Assembly (NCBI RefSeq): GCF_000331305.1 | Contig: NZ_KB217478.1 | Location: 3,871,315-3,935,314, forward strand | From: Calothrix sp. PCC 7103 | GTDB taxonomy: Bacteria > Cyanobacteriota > Cyanobacteriia > Cyanobacteriales > Nostocaceae | Direction of reading: 5' to 3' | DNA length: 64,000 nucleotides | Shown here: one piece after another, positions 55,558-64,000 of the stretch | Layout of the letters: each line of letters starts with the position of its first letter | How positions within the stretch are numbered: position 1 is the stretch's first letter | The notes under the pieces: model-generated | Told to the model about the DNA's origin: nothing | The model's database searches: none | What the model saw: the letters and a program-made list of their open reading frames with translations, nothing else | Position numbers and translations under genes: made by a program

Positions 55558-55580
55558 GGGTGGGCATAAAACGCCCACCC
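55558..55580. terminator. GC-rich hairpin after hisG
   Basis: GGGTGGGC (55558-55565) pairs with GCCCACCC (55573-55580) around a 7-base loop. It lacks a U-tract, and CACAAG follows as in the other members of this intergenic family. Confidence 0.55.
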
Positions 55581-55591
55581 CACAAGAACCC

Positions 55592-56293
55592 ATGCAAAAA
55601 CCGACCATTGATTTTGATACAAACCCAACAGTGCCAACCAGCGAATACGATGAAATGGCGCGCATTGCTTTACCAGGTTACGAAGCAATGCATACAATGG
55701 CACTATCAATCTTAAAATCTCACCTACCCAAAACCGCAAACCTACTAATAGTAGGCGCCGGAACCGGAATGGAATTGATACATTACAGCCAAAGTAACCC
55801 ACAATGGTCATTTCTAGGCATCGACCCTAGTGCCAACATGCTAGAAATAGCACGCACGAAAATCGAGCAGCATAACTTATCAGAACGTATAACATTACAA
55901 CAAACCTACACACACGAATTACCACTAGCACCGTTATACGACGCAGCAACATCTATTTTGGTAATGCATTTTATACCCGATGATGGCAAATTAGCCTTTT
56001 TACAGAGTATTGCTCAACGCTTAAAACAAGGGGCGCCTTTTATACTAGTTGATATATTTGGTAAAAAAGGCACACCCGAATTTGAAAGAATAATTAGCTA
56101 CATACAATCCTACTGGCAAGAAATGGGAAGAAATGAAGCAAATATAAAAGAAATGCTTGCCACTTTTGATACAGGTATTTATACAGTAGAAGAAGCGCGT
56201 GTTTATGAATTGTTACAGCAAGCTGGTTTTACAAATGTAACAAGATTTTATACAGGAATTTGGGTTGGTGGCTGGGTAGCATCAACAGGATAA
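55592..56293 (+). CDS. Class I SAM-dependent methyltransferase
   Basis: 233 residues. A motif I of NLLIVGAGTGMELIHYSQ, then WSFLGIDPSANMLEIARTKIEQ (acidic end of strand 2) and ILVMHFIPDDGKLAFLQSIAQRLKQGAPFILVDIFG fit methyltransferase domain type 25/12. The acceptor is unknown. It follows hisG but with the hairpin in between, so cotranscription is uncertain. Confidence 0.85.
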   Translation: MQKPTIDFDTNPTVPTSEYDEMARIALPGYEAMHTMALSILKSHLPKTANLLIVGAGTGMELIHYSQSNPQWSFLGIDPSANMLEIARTKIEQHNLSERITLQQTYTHELPLAPLYDAATSILVMHFIPDDGKLAFLQSIAQRLKQGAPFILVDIFGKKGTPEFERIISYIQSYWQEMGRNEANIKEMLATFDTGIYTVEEARVYELLQQAGFTNVTRFYTGIWVGGWVASTG

Positions 56294-56308
56294 ACTATAA
56301 GAAAGATT

Positions 56309-59300
56309 TTACTTTGAAAATCTGACTTTGTAGGTGTTGATTTTCCAGGGTTTAATTGATGACTCAGTACTCTGTAGAGGACGTTCTAATAAATCGACAG
56401 GCGCCTCTAATACTATACCAAAATCACTTTGCGCTTTAATTTCTGTTTCTTTTCCGTTACATTCATAACATCGAAGTATCCACTTATCAGAATCTTCAGC
56501 TTGTTTAAAAGCCATTAAAACAAGATTTTCGCTGCCTAAATTCAAAAAGCTGATACTATCTTTACTTGACTCCAAGCCAGATGTAACATCCTCACGCATA
56601 ACAACTTGTAACGGAGTATTTAATTCATACCCTTTTTGTACTGTTTGCGCTTCTTCCCAACTACCTGCATGAGGATACACAGCATACGTAAATTCATGCA
56701 TTCCTTTATCAGCTTCGGAGTCTGGCCATTCGGAACCTCGCAGTAAAGTTAATCGAAGTTGATTTGGTGTTGCGTCGTAGCCATATTTACAATCGTTCAA
56801 TAAACTAATACCGTATGAATTCGAGGTTGTTAAATCAGCCCATTTCAATGCTGGTACTTCCCATTTCGCTTTTTCTTCAGGAGTTTGGGGTTTTGTTGTA
56901 CGCTGAATGGCGCCACAAGGTATTTCATAAGTGGCAAAATCTGATTCAATATTAAGAGGAAAAGCAGCTTTAACTAAAACGTGACGTTCTTGCCAATTAA
57001 CGTGCGTTGCTATTTTGAGATACCGAGAACCTTTATCTAAAATATAATCTTGGCAAAACTCTGAGTTACCAATAGTACGAACCACACGTAAACAAGATTG
57101 AATGACACCTCTATCCAACCATTCTATAGATTTTAACTGTGTAGCTGGTAAAGGATGCTGTGCGTAATTAGGGTCTATATTCCAACCATCCCAATATTGA
57201 CCACTATCTTTCCAGCTTTGGAGTTGATTTCCGGCGCCATTAAGAATTTCTTTTTGTTTAACTAGGTCGTATATACTATCTAAATCCCCAGTCTTTTCAT
57301 TGACAACTACCCGTAGATATTCATTTTCTAAAGAAAATCCTTGAAATTCAGGTGTAGTAATGTTATCAGATGTACTTGGGCAAAGCCAAAAAATACTGTA
57401 ACCAAGAGAGGGTATATTTTCAGCAAGAAATAATAGTTTAAATGAGTTGCTTAACTGCGAAGGTATTATAGCGTCTGAAGAATAAACACAAGCAAAAGAA
57501 AAAGATTCGGGTAAGTCTACACAAACAACTTCACTACGTGACCAGTTTAGGGAATTAAAAACAAAAATTGGTTTAGCGTCTTTGTGTGGTGGTATAGGTA
57601 AAGGCGCCTGAAGTGCAATTTCGTGTAAAGATTTGTGTAAAATCTCAGTTCCGACTCTTTCAACCTCTTGCCATTCGGGTAGTGCATCAGTATAAACTTC
57701 GGTAATTGATGAACCTGGTAATATATCGTGGAACTGGTTGAATAATAACTTTTTCCAAGCAGCTTCCAATTCAGCTTTTGGATATTTCACTCCACAACGA
57801 ATATTTGCCCATGCAGCAAAAATTTCTGCCTCATATAATAAAATCTCAGACTTTCGGTTGAAGCGTTTTTGGTCGGCATGTGTAGTGTAACAACCCCGAT
57901 GAAATTCCAAATATAATTCATCATTCCACGTAGAGACGCGATTAATCGCTTCTCTACACGTATTTTGGATGTGACGTAAATAATTTTCGGCAGTAGTAAA
58001 TTCTAATTTAGGGAAAACCTCAGATTTTTGCCAGCGTTGAGCGATTTCCAACATATCACGAGTGGGTCCACCACCGTGGTCGCCAACACCAGGAAGCCAA
58101 AGTGCGTCTTTCATACCAGTTTGAGTTTCCCACTCACAGCTATACGCAGCCATTTTTTCTGGGTCAATACCTTCCCCAATAAGTCCCGACATATAACTAA
58201 ATATCTCACTACCATCAGGAGAACGCCATAAAAAGGCGCCTTTCTGAAATTTGGTAGTATCATTCCATCGTAATTTCTGAGTCACAAAATATTCAATACC
58301 AGCAGAAACCATAAACTGTGGTAATGTCCAGCAAAAACCAAACGTATCGGGTACCCAGACAATAGGAGAAATTTTGCCAAACTTTTCTTGGGTGTAGCGC
58401 TGCCCATAAAGAAGTTGTCGAACTATTGACTCTCCCGAAATCAAATTTAAATCAGGTTCGACCCAAAAGCCTCCTAAAACTTCCCATCTACCAGCTTTAA
58501 CTGTAGCTAGTATCTGAGCAAATAAATCAGGACGATTTTCTTCTACCCAAGCATACAAAGCGGGAGTTGAGTGACAAAAAACCAAATCAGGAAAATCCTG
58601 CTGTAACTTTAATACTGACTCAAAAGTATTTTGTGCAGCGCGCCAAGTTTCTTCAACTTGCCATAACCAGGCCATATCTAAATGCGCGTGACCGAGGAGA
58701 TATATTTTTTTAGATTTAAAATCCCCTGATACTTTAAGATACTCTCTCTCTCTGTCCTCTGTGTCTCCGTAATAAAACTCATTAACAGCTTCAGCCAACA
58801 CAGATAACTTATCAGGAGCAAAAGTCTCCAAATACTGTTTAACAACAGCAATCTCCGAAGCAACGAAACCGGGGTCATCAGCACTTGAAGACTCAAAAAC
58901 GAGATGCGAGCGCATCAAGGCGCCCCTATCATGCAACGGACTAACTAAGCGCAGCGCTACAATAAAATCATCGCCACCTGTAACTGCTTCCGACAACAGT
59001 ACACGTGGTGAAAAGTCAAACAAATCTCCGGCGGCAACAAGTTTACCATTAACATAAACTTGCACATCTTCTGCCCACCATACCAAAGCCAAACGTAAAG
59101 ACTTTCCTTGTAATGAATAGCTTGACACCAAACATTCGGGAACAGTAATCTTCTGCGCTAACCATAAAATCCTGCGTCCAGATTCCCAAGCAATATGTCC
59201 TTTATCGTTAGTACTGGCGCCGTTCCATTTTGATATATCTTCTTGAAATACCTGATTTGCCGTCAAATCTAAAAGTGAATATCGCCAAGCAGGTTGAACC

Positions 59301-59380
59301 TCGGTTTGGCATAGGGCGCGGAGGTTATCAATTGCGGTGATAATTGATTTGGTATCAATTGCAGGGTTTTGAGGAGTCAT
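56309..59380 (-). CDS. GH38 alpha-mannosidase
   Basis: 1023 residues. HAHLDMAWLWQVEETWRA (231-248) has the zinc/catalytic His-x-Asp and WVPDTFGFCW (Asp about 346) the nucleophile. DHGGGPTR and the C-terminal beta-rich domains (about 620-1023) fit bacterial and eukaryotic GH38 enzymes. It would trim alpha-mannosides, likely in glycogen- or polysaccharide-derived material, in the cytosol as no signal peptide is seen. A palindromic repeat inside the gene (57930-57957) codes CREAINRVSTWND and adds about ten residues; the frame stays open. Confidence 0.92.
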   Translation of the reverse strand: MTPQNPAIDTKSIITAIDNLRALCQTEVQPAWRYSLLDLTANQVFQEDISKWNGASTNDKGHIAWESGRRILWLAQKITVPECLVSSYSLQGKSLRLALVWWAEDVQVYVNGKLVAAGDLFDFSPRVLLSEAVTGGDDFIVALRLVSPLHDRGALMRSHLVFESSSADDPGFVASEIAVVKQYLETFAPDKLSVLAEAVNEFYYGDTEDREREYLKVSGDFKSKKIYLLGHAHLDMAWLWQVEETWRAAQNTFESVLKLQQDFPDLVFCHSTPALYAWVEENRPDLFAQILATVKAGRWEVLGGFWVEPDLNLISGESIVRQLLYGQRYTQEKFGKISPIVWVPDTFGFCWTLPQFMVSAGIEYFVTQKLRWNDTTKFQKGAFLWRSPDGSEIFSYMSGLIGEGIDPEKMAAYSCEWETQTGMKDALWLPGVGDHGGGPTRDMLEIAQRWQKSEVFPKLEFTTAENYLRHIQNTCREAINRVSTWNDELYLEFHRGCYTTHADQKRFNRKSEILLYEAEIFAAWANIRCGVKYPKAELEAAWKKLLFNQFHDILPGSSITEVYTDALPEWQEVERVGTEILHKSLHEIALQAPLPIPPHKDAKPIFVFNSLNWSRSEVVCVDLPESFSFACVYSSDAIIPSQLSNSFKLLFLAENIPSLGYSIFWLCPSTSDNITTPEFQGFSLENEYLRVVVNEKTGDLDSIYDLVKQKEILNGAGNQLQSWKDSGQYWDGWNIDPNYAQHPLPATQLKSIEWLDRGVIQSCLRVVRTIGNSEFCQDYILDKGSRYLKIATHVNWQERHVLVKAAFPLNIESDFATYEIPCGAIQRTTKPQTPEEKAKWEVPALKWADLTTSNSYGISLLNDCKYGYDATPNQLRLTLLRGSEWPDSEADKGMHEFTYAVYPHAGSWEEAQTVQKGYELNTPLQVVMREDVTSGLESSKDSISFLNLGSENLVLMAFKQAEDSDKWILRCYECNGKETEIKAQSDFGIVLEAPVDLLERPLQSTESSIKPWKINTYKVRFSK
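57930..57957. repeat. TGTAGAGACG-type palindromic repeat, copy 8, inside a coding sequence
   Basis: GTAGAGACGCGATTAATCGC followed by TTCTCTAC, 28 bp with one mismatch. Located in the GH38 gene between HIQNT and WNDELYLEF, which are otherwise conserved flanks, so it inserted and was retained in frame. Confidence 0.9.
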
Positions 59381-59574
59381 ATTTGAGCTAATATATTTCA
59401 GTCTTTAACTTGAATAAAGATTTGATGCTGAATCTAATATGCTTTTTTAACACCTATTAAGTATTTACGTATTTTAAATTTTAGTTATAAAAGCTATTTA
59501 ATACAGGTAGTATAGTTTCAGTTTGACCAATCACGCTTATTTTCAGTCAGTCGTTTACAGTTTCCATTTTTATC

Positions 59575-60981
59575 ATGACTTCCAGTCGCTATCAAAGCAG
59601 GCTTTTTAACTTTTTCTCCCGCCAGTCGCAGCGTTTCGGTGACTCGGCGGGACGCACTTGGCGCACAATACGAGTTACTGCTAATTGGTCGTTAGAAGCA
59701 TTACTTTATCCTGTATTTGCACTGATTCAGAAAGCTGTAAATTCTGCTGATAAACAACTTGGACACGCAGAGGCGCCGCAACAAAGGCAGTTAAATTCAG
59801 ACAATAATACTATTAAGAACACAAGTACTCTTGATTGTGATACAGCAATTGTCCATATGCTGGAAATGGTAAAAAAAATACCATCACGCCCTCAAAAAAG
59901 TATAAACTCTGTACCAGAAAAATTAGATTACGTAAAATATCATCAGCAATTAGAAACAAATGATACAGTAAAAGCGTATTTATCAAAAGTGCAAGGAATT
60001 GCAACTCATTTAGGAAATAAACATATAGTATTGATAACAGAAGATAATAAAGTGCTTGATATACTCACTTTAAAGCAGCAGCAAATGATACAAGATAAAA
60101 TAGTGGCGGAGGTAGCGGAGTATTGGCGATTATGGCATTCCATAAGCAAGCAAGTACAGTCTAACAAAAATTTATTACCTGAAATAGACCAATTACTACA
60201 TAAATTAACAGGCAGCAATATAATTCCAACTGAACACAACTCGAAACAAAATCAAGAAATTGTTACACAATTATCTACACAATCATATATATCTGGTCTA
60301 GATACTTTTGTTGCTCACCTCGAATCGAGCATGTTAACCGTGAGGCGCCATCATCAAAATCAAAGCTTGGTAGCAGAAATTGGTGCGCTCGTCATGAACA
60401 CCATTAATCACTTTTTTGGCAAATCTAAAGTTAATAGTCAACACGGCGAAGTTACAAATAATCAATTACATCCGTCATATAACGCAACATTGCCGAAGTT
60501 AAAGCAGGTAGCAAACGAAACTGAAGACTTATGGTTGACATTTGACGATTTGTTTGGAGAAGAGCTACGGAGTGAAAATCAACCAGTCTCAACCAATAAG
60601 CGTCTAGCTTTTAGCCCAAGCCAAAGACTATTAAATCAATCTTGTCATGATGAACAACAAGCGAAGCCAAAAGTTAGTCAAATGGTTAAGAGCAGTTACA
60701 TAAAGGGTAATTTAACTCATAACCCCAAAAAACCTGCTATAACTCAACAAGTCGAATCAGATACTCTAATTTTGAATCTTATAGATAGCGTTAACATAAA
60801 ACAAGCTCATCAAATACCTACTTCAGATGATAAACCTGAATTTGTGGAAATTAGAGCAACGAGCGTCAGGTACGAGAAACATATCTTGGAAAGGATTTTG
60901 GAGTGGTTGGATAATTTGATGCTGTGGTTAGAGGATAAATTCGTAAGAATACTTAAGTTAATTCAGCAAATCTTCACGTAA
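59575..60981 (+). CDS. Cyanobacterial hypothetical protein
   Basis: 468 residues. The N-terminus is basic with aromatic residues (SSRYQSRLFNFFSRQSQRFGDSAGRTWRTIRVTANWSLEALLYPVFALI), perhaps a membrane-associated amphipathic helix. The middle and C-terminus are polar, with conserved KYHQQLETNDTVKAYLSKVQGIATHLGNKHIVLITEDNKVLDILT and LWLTFDDLFGEEL, ending in a hydrophobic-charged helix (RILEWLDNLMLWLEDKFVRILKLIQQIF). I do not recognise a family. It is monocistronic. Confidence 0.7.
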   Translation: MTSSRYQSRLFNFFSRQSQRFGDSAGRTWRTIRVTANWSLEALLYPVFALIQKAVNSADKQLGHAEAPQQRQLNSDNNTIKNTSTLDCDTAIVHMLEMVKKIPSRPQKSINSVPEKLDYVKYHQQLETNDTVKAYLSKVQGIATHLGNKHIVLITEDNKVLDILTLKQQQMIQDKIVAEVAEYWRLWHSISKQVQSNKNLLPEIDQLLHKLTGSNIIPTEHNSKQNQEIVTQLSTQSYISGLDTFVAHLESSMLTVRRHHQNQSLVAEIGALVMNTINHFFGKSKVNSQHGEVTNNQLHPSYNATLPKLKQVANETEDLWLTFDDLFGEELRSENQPVSTNKRLAFSPSQRLLNQSCHDEQQAKPKVSQMVKSSYIKGNLTHNPKKPAITQQVESDTLILNLIDSVNIKQAHQIPTSDDKPEFVEIRATSVRYEKHILERILEWLDNLMLWLEDKFVRILKLIQQIFT

Positions 60982-61268
60982 AATTAGAAGTTAACTAAAT
61001 ATGTAGCCAACAAATGACCTATATTGTTTTTATATTTTTATAAACATGCCAACACAAGTGAGATACAGAGCGATGAGTTAACAAGTAACGTTTATCTATG
61101 CAAGGGGGTAGAATGTATTTCAAATGCTTTTCTACAATAATTCTAAATCTACTTGCGTAATATATTGTGAATGCAGTATTATAAATAACTTTGACAATTT
61201 GAAGAGAAAAGCATTGTTCAATGTAACAATAACAATGCTTATTTCGTATACTTTGATGAGATTGTAAC

Positions 61269-62051
61269 ATGAGTGATACTACTACCGAGACCTCGCCACC
61301 AGCTTCCAACCCACCATTGTCTCAACCGATTCCAAAACCAACCCAGCCACAGCAGTATCGAGCTATTGGCTTATTGTGGGGAAAATACACTCCTAGCGCT
61401 GAAGAAATCAACAAGGGAATATTGCTTGCACCTGACGGTACAATCATCGACGCGGTTGTTAAGGGTAAAGTCCTTGGTTTGGTGAAATCGTCAATCGTCG
61501 ATTTGGAGAAAGAGCATTTGTGGGTAGTTTACCCAAAAACCCCTAAAGAAGAATCTCCTATACCTCTACACGTTCAGATAGCGGGTATTTGGGAACCAGA
61601 AACTCTTCATCCAGAATTGGAAAAAACAGACTTGCTATATAAAGCAGATGAATTTTCGATACAAGGGGAAGTAGTTTTTCAAGAAAACCAAAAAGGCTTA
61701 ATAGTAGTTAAGATACAACGGGCTGCGCTTCAACCTGATGATGTGCCAAAATACTTCAAGCTTAAACTACTGGGATATTTGCCACCTAAAGCTGCAAAAA
61801 ACTTTTGGGAGTTCAAGGTCAAACGTGTGGGTACCGATTTAGTGATTCAGTCAGCCGAAAATATTGCATCACTGGCGCCTCCAGGAAAACCAGGAGGTTT
61901 TGGGCGCAAACCCTTTGATAAAAATAGAGGAGGAGGTTATCGTCGTCCACCAGATGGCGGTTCAAAGAAACCTTTTCCCAAAAAAGTCCCAGGTTCTAAT
62001 GCTCCAAGTGGTCCAACACAACCACCTGTCCTTAAAAAACCACAGCCTTAG
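61269..62051 (+). CDS. Cyanobacterial hypothetical protein with proline-rich ends
   Basis: 260 residues. After a Thr/Pro-rich start, RAIGLLWGKYTPSAEEINKGILLAPDGTIIDAVVKGKVLGLVKSS begins a globular domain with alternating strands (WVVYPKTPKEES, IPLHVQIAGIWEPETL, LKLLGYLPPKAAKNFWEFKVKRVG). The C-terminus is a Gly/Arg/Pro-rich linker (KPGGFGRKPFDKNRGGGYRRPPDGGSKKP) suggestive of nucleic-acid binding or a scaffold. Function unknown. It is followed 53 bases later by another proline-rich gene on the same strand, probably one operon. Confidence 0.7.
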   Translation: MSDTTTETSPPASNPPLSQPIPKPTQPQQYRAIGLLWGKYTPSAEEINKGILLAPDGTIIDAVVKGKVLGLVKSSIVDLEKEHLWVVYPKTPKEESPIPLHVQIAGIWEPETLHPELEKTDLLYKADEFSIQGEVVFQENQKGLIVVKIQRAALQPDDVPKYFKLKLLGYLPPKAAKNFWEFKVKRVGTDLVIQSAENIASLAPPGKPGGFGRKPFDKNRGGGYRRPPDGGSKKPFPKKVPGSNAPSGPTQPPVLKKPQP

Positions 62052-62104
62052 AATAAAAAAAGAACGGTTAGCAGCAGTAATTTTAAGTAGCATTATCCTT
62101 CGGT

Positions 62105-62752
62105 ATGCCTAAATCAAAATCAAAATCCAATAAAGACTCCTCTCAACCAGAAACTCCTTCTGCACCGGAGCAGCAACTGTTGAGTATTAAACCCAAAAGA
62201 CCTCAGCAGGATGTGTTGGCTGACGCAGAAAAAACAAGTCCGCCACCAGTTGAGCAAAAATTACTAAGTATCAAACCTAAAAAGACTGAAGAAGTTCTAC
62301 CGCCATCTGAAACTCAGTCCCAGTCTACTTCTGTTCCCGAAGCTACACAAACGAACTTAAAGCGCCCTGAATCGGCTCTAGAAAAAGAGCTTACACCCCT
62401 ATCCCAGGCACCTTCTGAGTCGGCTTCGGTGCAGAAAGAAGTTACAGAAAACCAAGAAGACAGACCGCAAAAACCAGCATTTCAAAAACCGCAGCTTAAA
62501 AAGCCACAACCACCTCCATACAAGAATTTAGAGGAAGTGACCATAAGCAGTGGAGAAACATTTATTGTTGGAGAGCAAGTCAAAGTTACAACTGCCAATT
62601 ATGGCGAATACGTTGTAGCAATTAAGTTTATATACGAAGCTGCTGATGGTAGCGTTTGGGCTAGTTATTCCCATACCAACAAAGAACAAAGACACCCTTG
62701 GCGATGGGGATGTTGTCGAGCAGATTTACTTAAAAAAGAGTTAAACGAATGA
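62105..62752 (+). CDS. Proline-rich hypothetical protein with C-terminal beta-rich domain
   Basis: 215 residues. The first 150 are low complexity and highly charged, with a duplicated unit (EQQLLSIKPKRPQQD and EQKLLSIKPKKTEE). The last 65 (ISSGETFIVGEQVKVTTANYGEYVVAIKFIYEAADGSVWASYSH, then HPWRWGCCRADLL) look like a compact beta-barrel fold. The function is unknown. It follows the related proline-rich gene at 61269-62051 and precedes a convergent DUF3769 gene; a shared scaffold role of the pair is possible. Confidence 0.65.
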   Translation: MPKSKSKSNKDSSQPETPSAPEQQLLSIKPKRPQQDVLADAEKTSPPPVEQKLLSIKPKKTEEVLPPSETQSQSTSVPEATQTNLKRPESALEKELTPLSQAPSESASVQKEVTENQEDRPQKPAFQKPQLKKPQPPPYKNLEEVTISSGETFIVGEQVKVTTANYGEYVVAIKFIYEAADGSVWASYSHTNKEQRHPWRWGCCRADLLKKELNE

Positions 62753-62764
62753 TATAAAAAAACT

Positions 62765-64000
62765 TTATCGTTGCTCCACACCACCAACTACTGGTTTAAC
62801 CTCAGTCGGATCAGAAAATGGGTCAGTACCACCAGTCCAGTTAAAGTCACTAATGCGGAAACTAATGCCTCCTAATTCTTGAACAGGATTGTAGCGTAGC
62901 GTAATACCGTAAGTACGACGACTGTACTCTAACGAATATTCGGTGCTAAGACTTTGCCCATTATCAAGGTTGATTGAGGTTTGAAGCCCAAGTCGGAATG
63001 GTCCGTAAATTTGTTGAACCACACCTAGGTTTAGTACTTTGTTATCAACTGCACGGTCAAATAGAAACGGCGACAAACCGTTATTTAAACCTTGAGTATA
63101 GCTAACATTAAAGGCTGTGTAATCTAAGAAGGGTTTGGAAAAATTGCCAAATTGTCCTTGTATACCAGCGGTAGCAAGTAAAGTGCTTTGATTATTACCG
63201 CTGGTATAAAAGCTAGTCGTACCATTGAGTTCACCGTAAGCGGTTATGTAAGGTACAAGTGGGTTAGGTGTATAGCGCAAACCTTCAGTTGGTGTAGGAG
63301 GTAATGCTTTTCCTCTCCATAAAGGCAACCCACCAAAGAGTCTGGCATTAGTTTGAAATCGTCCTAAAGAAATGCGGTCATTATCGCGTCTGGCTGCCAA
63401 AAGGTCTAATCTATCTGTATTTGCATCAATTAATTGAGCGCTGGCTTGATAGGTCAAATTTATACCACTTTTGCCTAAAGGTATAACAGGTGATAGAAGT
63501 ACACCTCCTAAACTGCTTTGCACTCGTTGAAAACCAAGTGTTCCGTTATAGAACCTATCGCGGTAGCTGTATTCTAAGTTTAGAATATGCGGGTTTTGGG
63601 CGCCGAGTGCTTGTTGATATCGCAAATTAGCCCGAAAAGTATCCTCAATTTTACTGAAGTCTAAAGTCTCAAATCTGGCATTTCCTTCAAAGCGACTTGT
63701 TGGACTCAAAACAGCATTCAGCCGAGATTTTAGACCAAACAGCGAAGCAAAATTATCGCTTCCAGTTATTGCCTTTTGAGCATAAAACTGTGGTGTTATT
63801 GTGAAACTAGACGTATCAGAACTAAATGCTTCAAAGCTTCGCTCGACAAATATACCACCACGCTGTTCACCGTCATATCCAATTGATGCGATTAGTGGTG
63901 TAACATCGCGTTCTCTACGGTCAATTACCTGCTCATTTCTAGGAATTGGTAGAGTTGTGCGTTGGTCAAAGACTAACCGTTGTCCTTGTGTTTTTATTCT
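62765..64000 (-). CDS. DUF3769 outer-membrane-type protein, partial (N-terminus beyond window)
   Basis: 412 codons, open from the right edge to a stop at 62765. The frame continues upstream of the TTG at 63709 (residues such as FVERSFEAFSSDTSSF and ITPQFYAQKAITGSDNF), so the window holds only the C-terminal part. The repeated aromatic/polar alternation (YTAFNVSYTQGL, YSLEYSRRTYGITLRYN, ISFRISDFNWTGG) is that of an outer-membrane beta-barrel. DUF3769 is a cyanobacterial family distantly like LptD. Function: probably lipopolysaccharide export or cell-envelope barrel, by family. Confidence 0.75.
   Translation of the reverse strand, partial: RIKTQGQRLVFDQRTTLPIPRNEQVIDRRERDVTPLIASIGYDGEQRGGIFVERSFEAFSSDTSSFTITPQFYAQKAITGSDNFASLFGLKSRLNAVLSPTSRFEGNARFETLDFSKIEDTFRANLRYQQALGAQNPHILNLEYSYRDRFYNGTLGFQRVQSSLGGVLLSPVIPLGKSGINLTYQASAQLIDANTDRLDLLAARRDNDRISLGRFQTNARLFGGLPLWRGKALPPTPTEGLRYTPNPLVPYITAYGELNGTTSFYTSGNNQSTLLATAGIQGQFGNFSKPFLDYTAFNVSYTQGLNNGLSPFLFDRAVDNKVLNLGVVQQIYGPFRLGLQTSINLDNGQSLSTEYSLEYSRRTYGITLRYNPVQELGGISFRISDFNWTGGTDPFSDPTEVKPVVGGVEQR

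Noticed and set aside
1-64000. CRISPR arrays
   Set aside because: The repeats seen are palindromic elements, STRR heptamers or in-gene tandems; none shows regularly spaced identical 25-40 bp repeats with unique spacers, and no cas gene is present.
1-64000. tRNA or rRNA genes
   Set aside because: No T-arm GTTCGA-type sequence in a cloverleaf context and no rRNA signature was found on reading either strand.

Overview
The window is chromosomal DNA of a cyanobacterium, most likely a filamentous heterocyst-forming type (Nostocales). The support is the petC-petA cytochrome b6f operon, several cyanobacteria-only families (DUF1825, DUF3067, DUF3143, Ycf51/DUF2518, DUF3769), a serine/threonine kinase fused to a histidine kinase, heptamer-type STRR repeats and low GC (about 40% by eye). 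No rRNA, tRNA or CRISPR array was seen. A distinctive trait is the palindrome GGCGCC, counted by eye about 98 times, against four or five expected. The usual cyanobacterial HIP1 octamer GCGATCGC was not seen at all.

Layout. 1-7.3 kb: edge of a probable NYN-domain gene, a truncated sensor-kinase remnant, an SPFH protein, a lytic transglycosylase and a large Ser/Thr-His kinase. 7.5-11 kb: DUF3067, petC-petA, an SH3-like plus L,D-transpeptidase-like protein, and a small membrane protein possibly of the Psb35 type. 11-18 kb: tyrS-pyrF-hypothetical, a class A PBP, DUF1825, TM2 and HhH proteins, and lepB. 18.4-21.9 kb: a tight three-gene operon (soluble AAA/STAND-like ATPase, small membrane protein, membrane-anchored AAA ATPase) with no function I recognise; it is the best candidate for an undescribed system. 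22-29 kb: clpC, rimI, lysA, then cdaA-uppS overlapping by 4 bases. 29-34.4 kb: DUF3143, a membrane J-protein, a histidine-kinase remnant beside an IS200-like element, then dnaK-dnaJ, with an unusual repeat tail on DnaK.

34.5-39 kb: M28 peptidase, Uma2 protein and a type II restriction-modification pair. 39-47 kb: repeat-rich DNA with a 99-bp MITE-like element inserted in a palindromic repeat, then a bestrophin, an O-antigen ligase-like protein, a YaaW-like protein, an FAD oxidoreductase, a ComFB-like protein, DUF3140, a TUDOR-like protein and Ycf51. 47-56.3 kb: a GldA-like dehydrogenase/aminotransferase operon, an HD-like orphan, a DUF2079 membrane protein, a PlsC-like acyltransferase, an OmpR regulator, hisG and a methyltransferase. 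56.3-64 kb: a GH38 alpha-mannosidase, three cyanobacterial hypotheticals and a partial DUF3769 outer-membrane-type protein.

Several neighbours share a theme. The transglycosylase, class A PBP, LDT-like protein, lysA (meso-DAP to lysine), uppS (lipid carrier) and cdaA (c-di-AMP) all bear on the cell envelope. clpC, dnaK and the J-proteins bear on protein quality control. A 28-30 bp palindromic repeat occurs eight times, twice inside coding sequence without breaking the frame, so short mobile repeats are shaping both intergenic DNA and proteins here.
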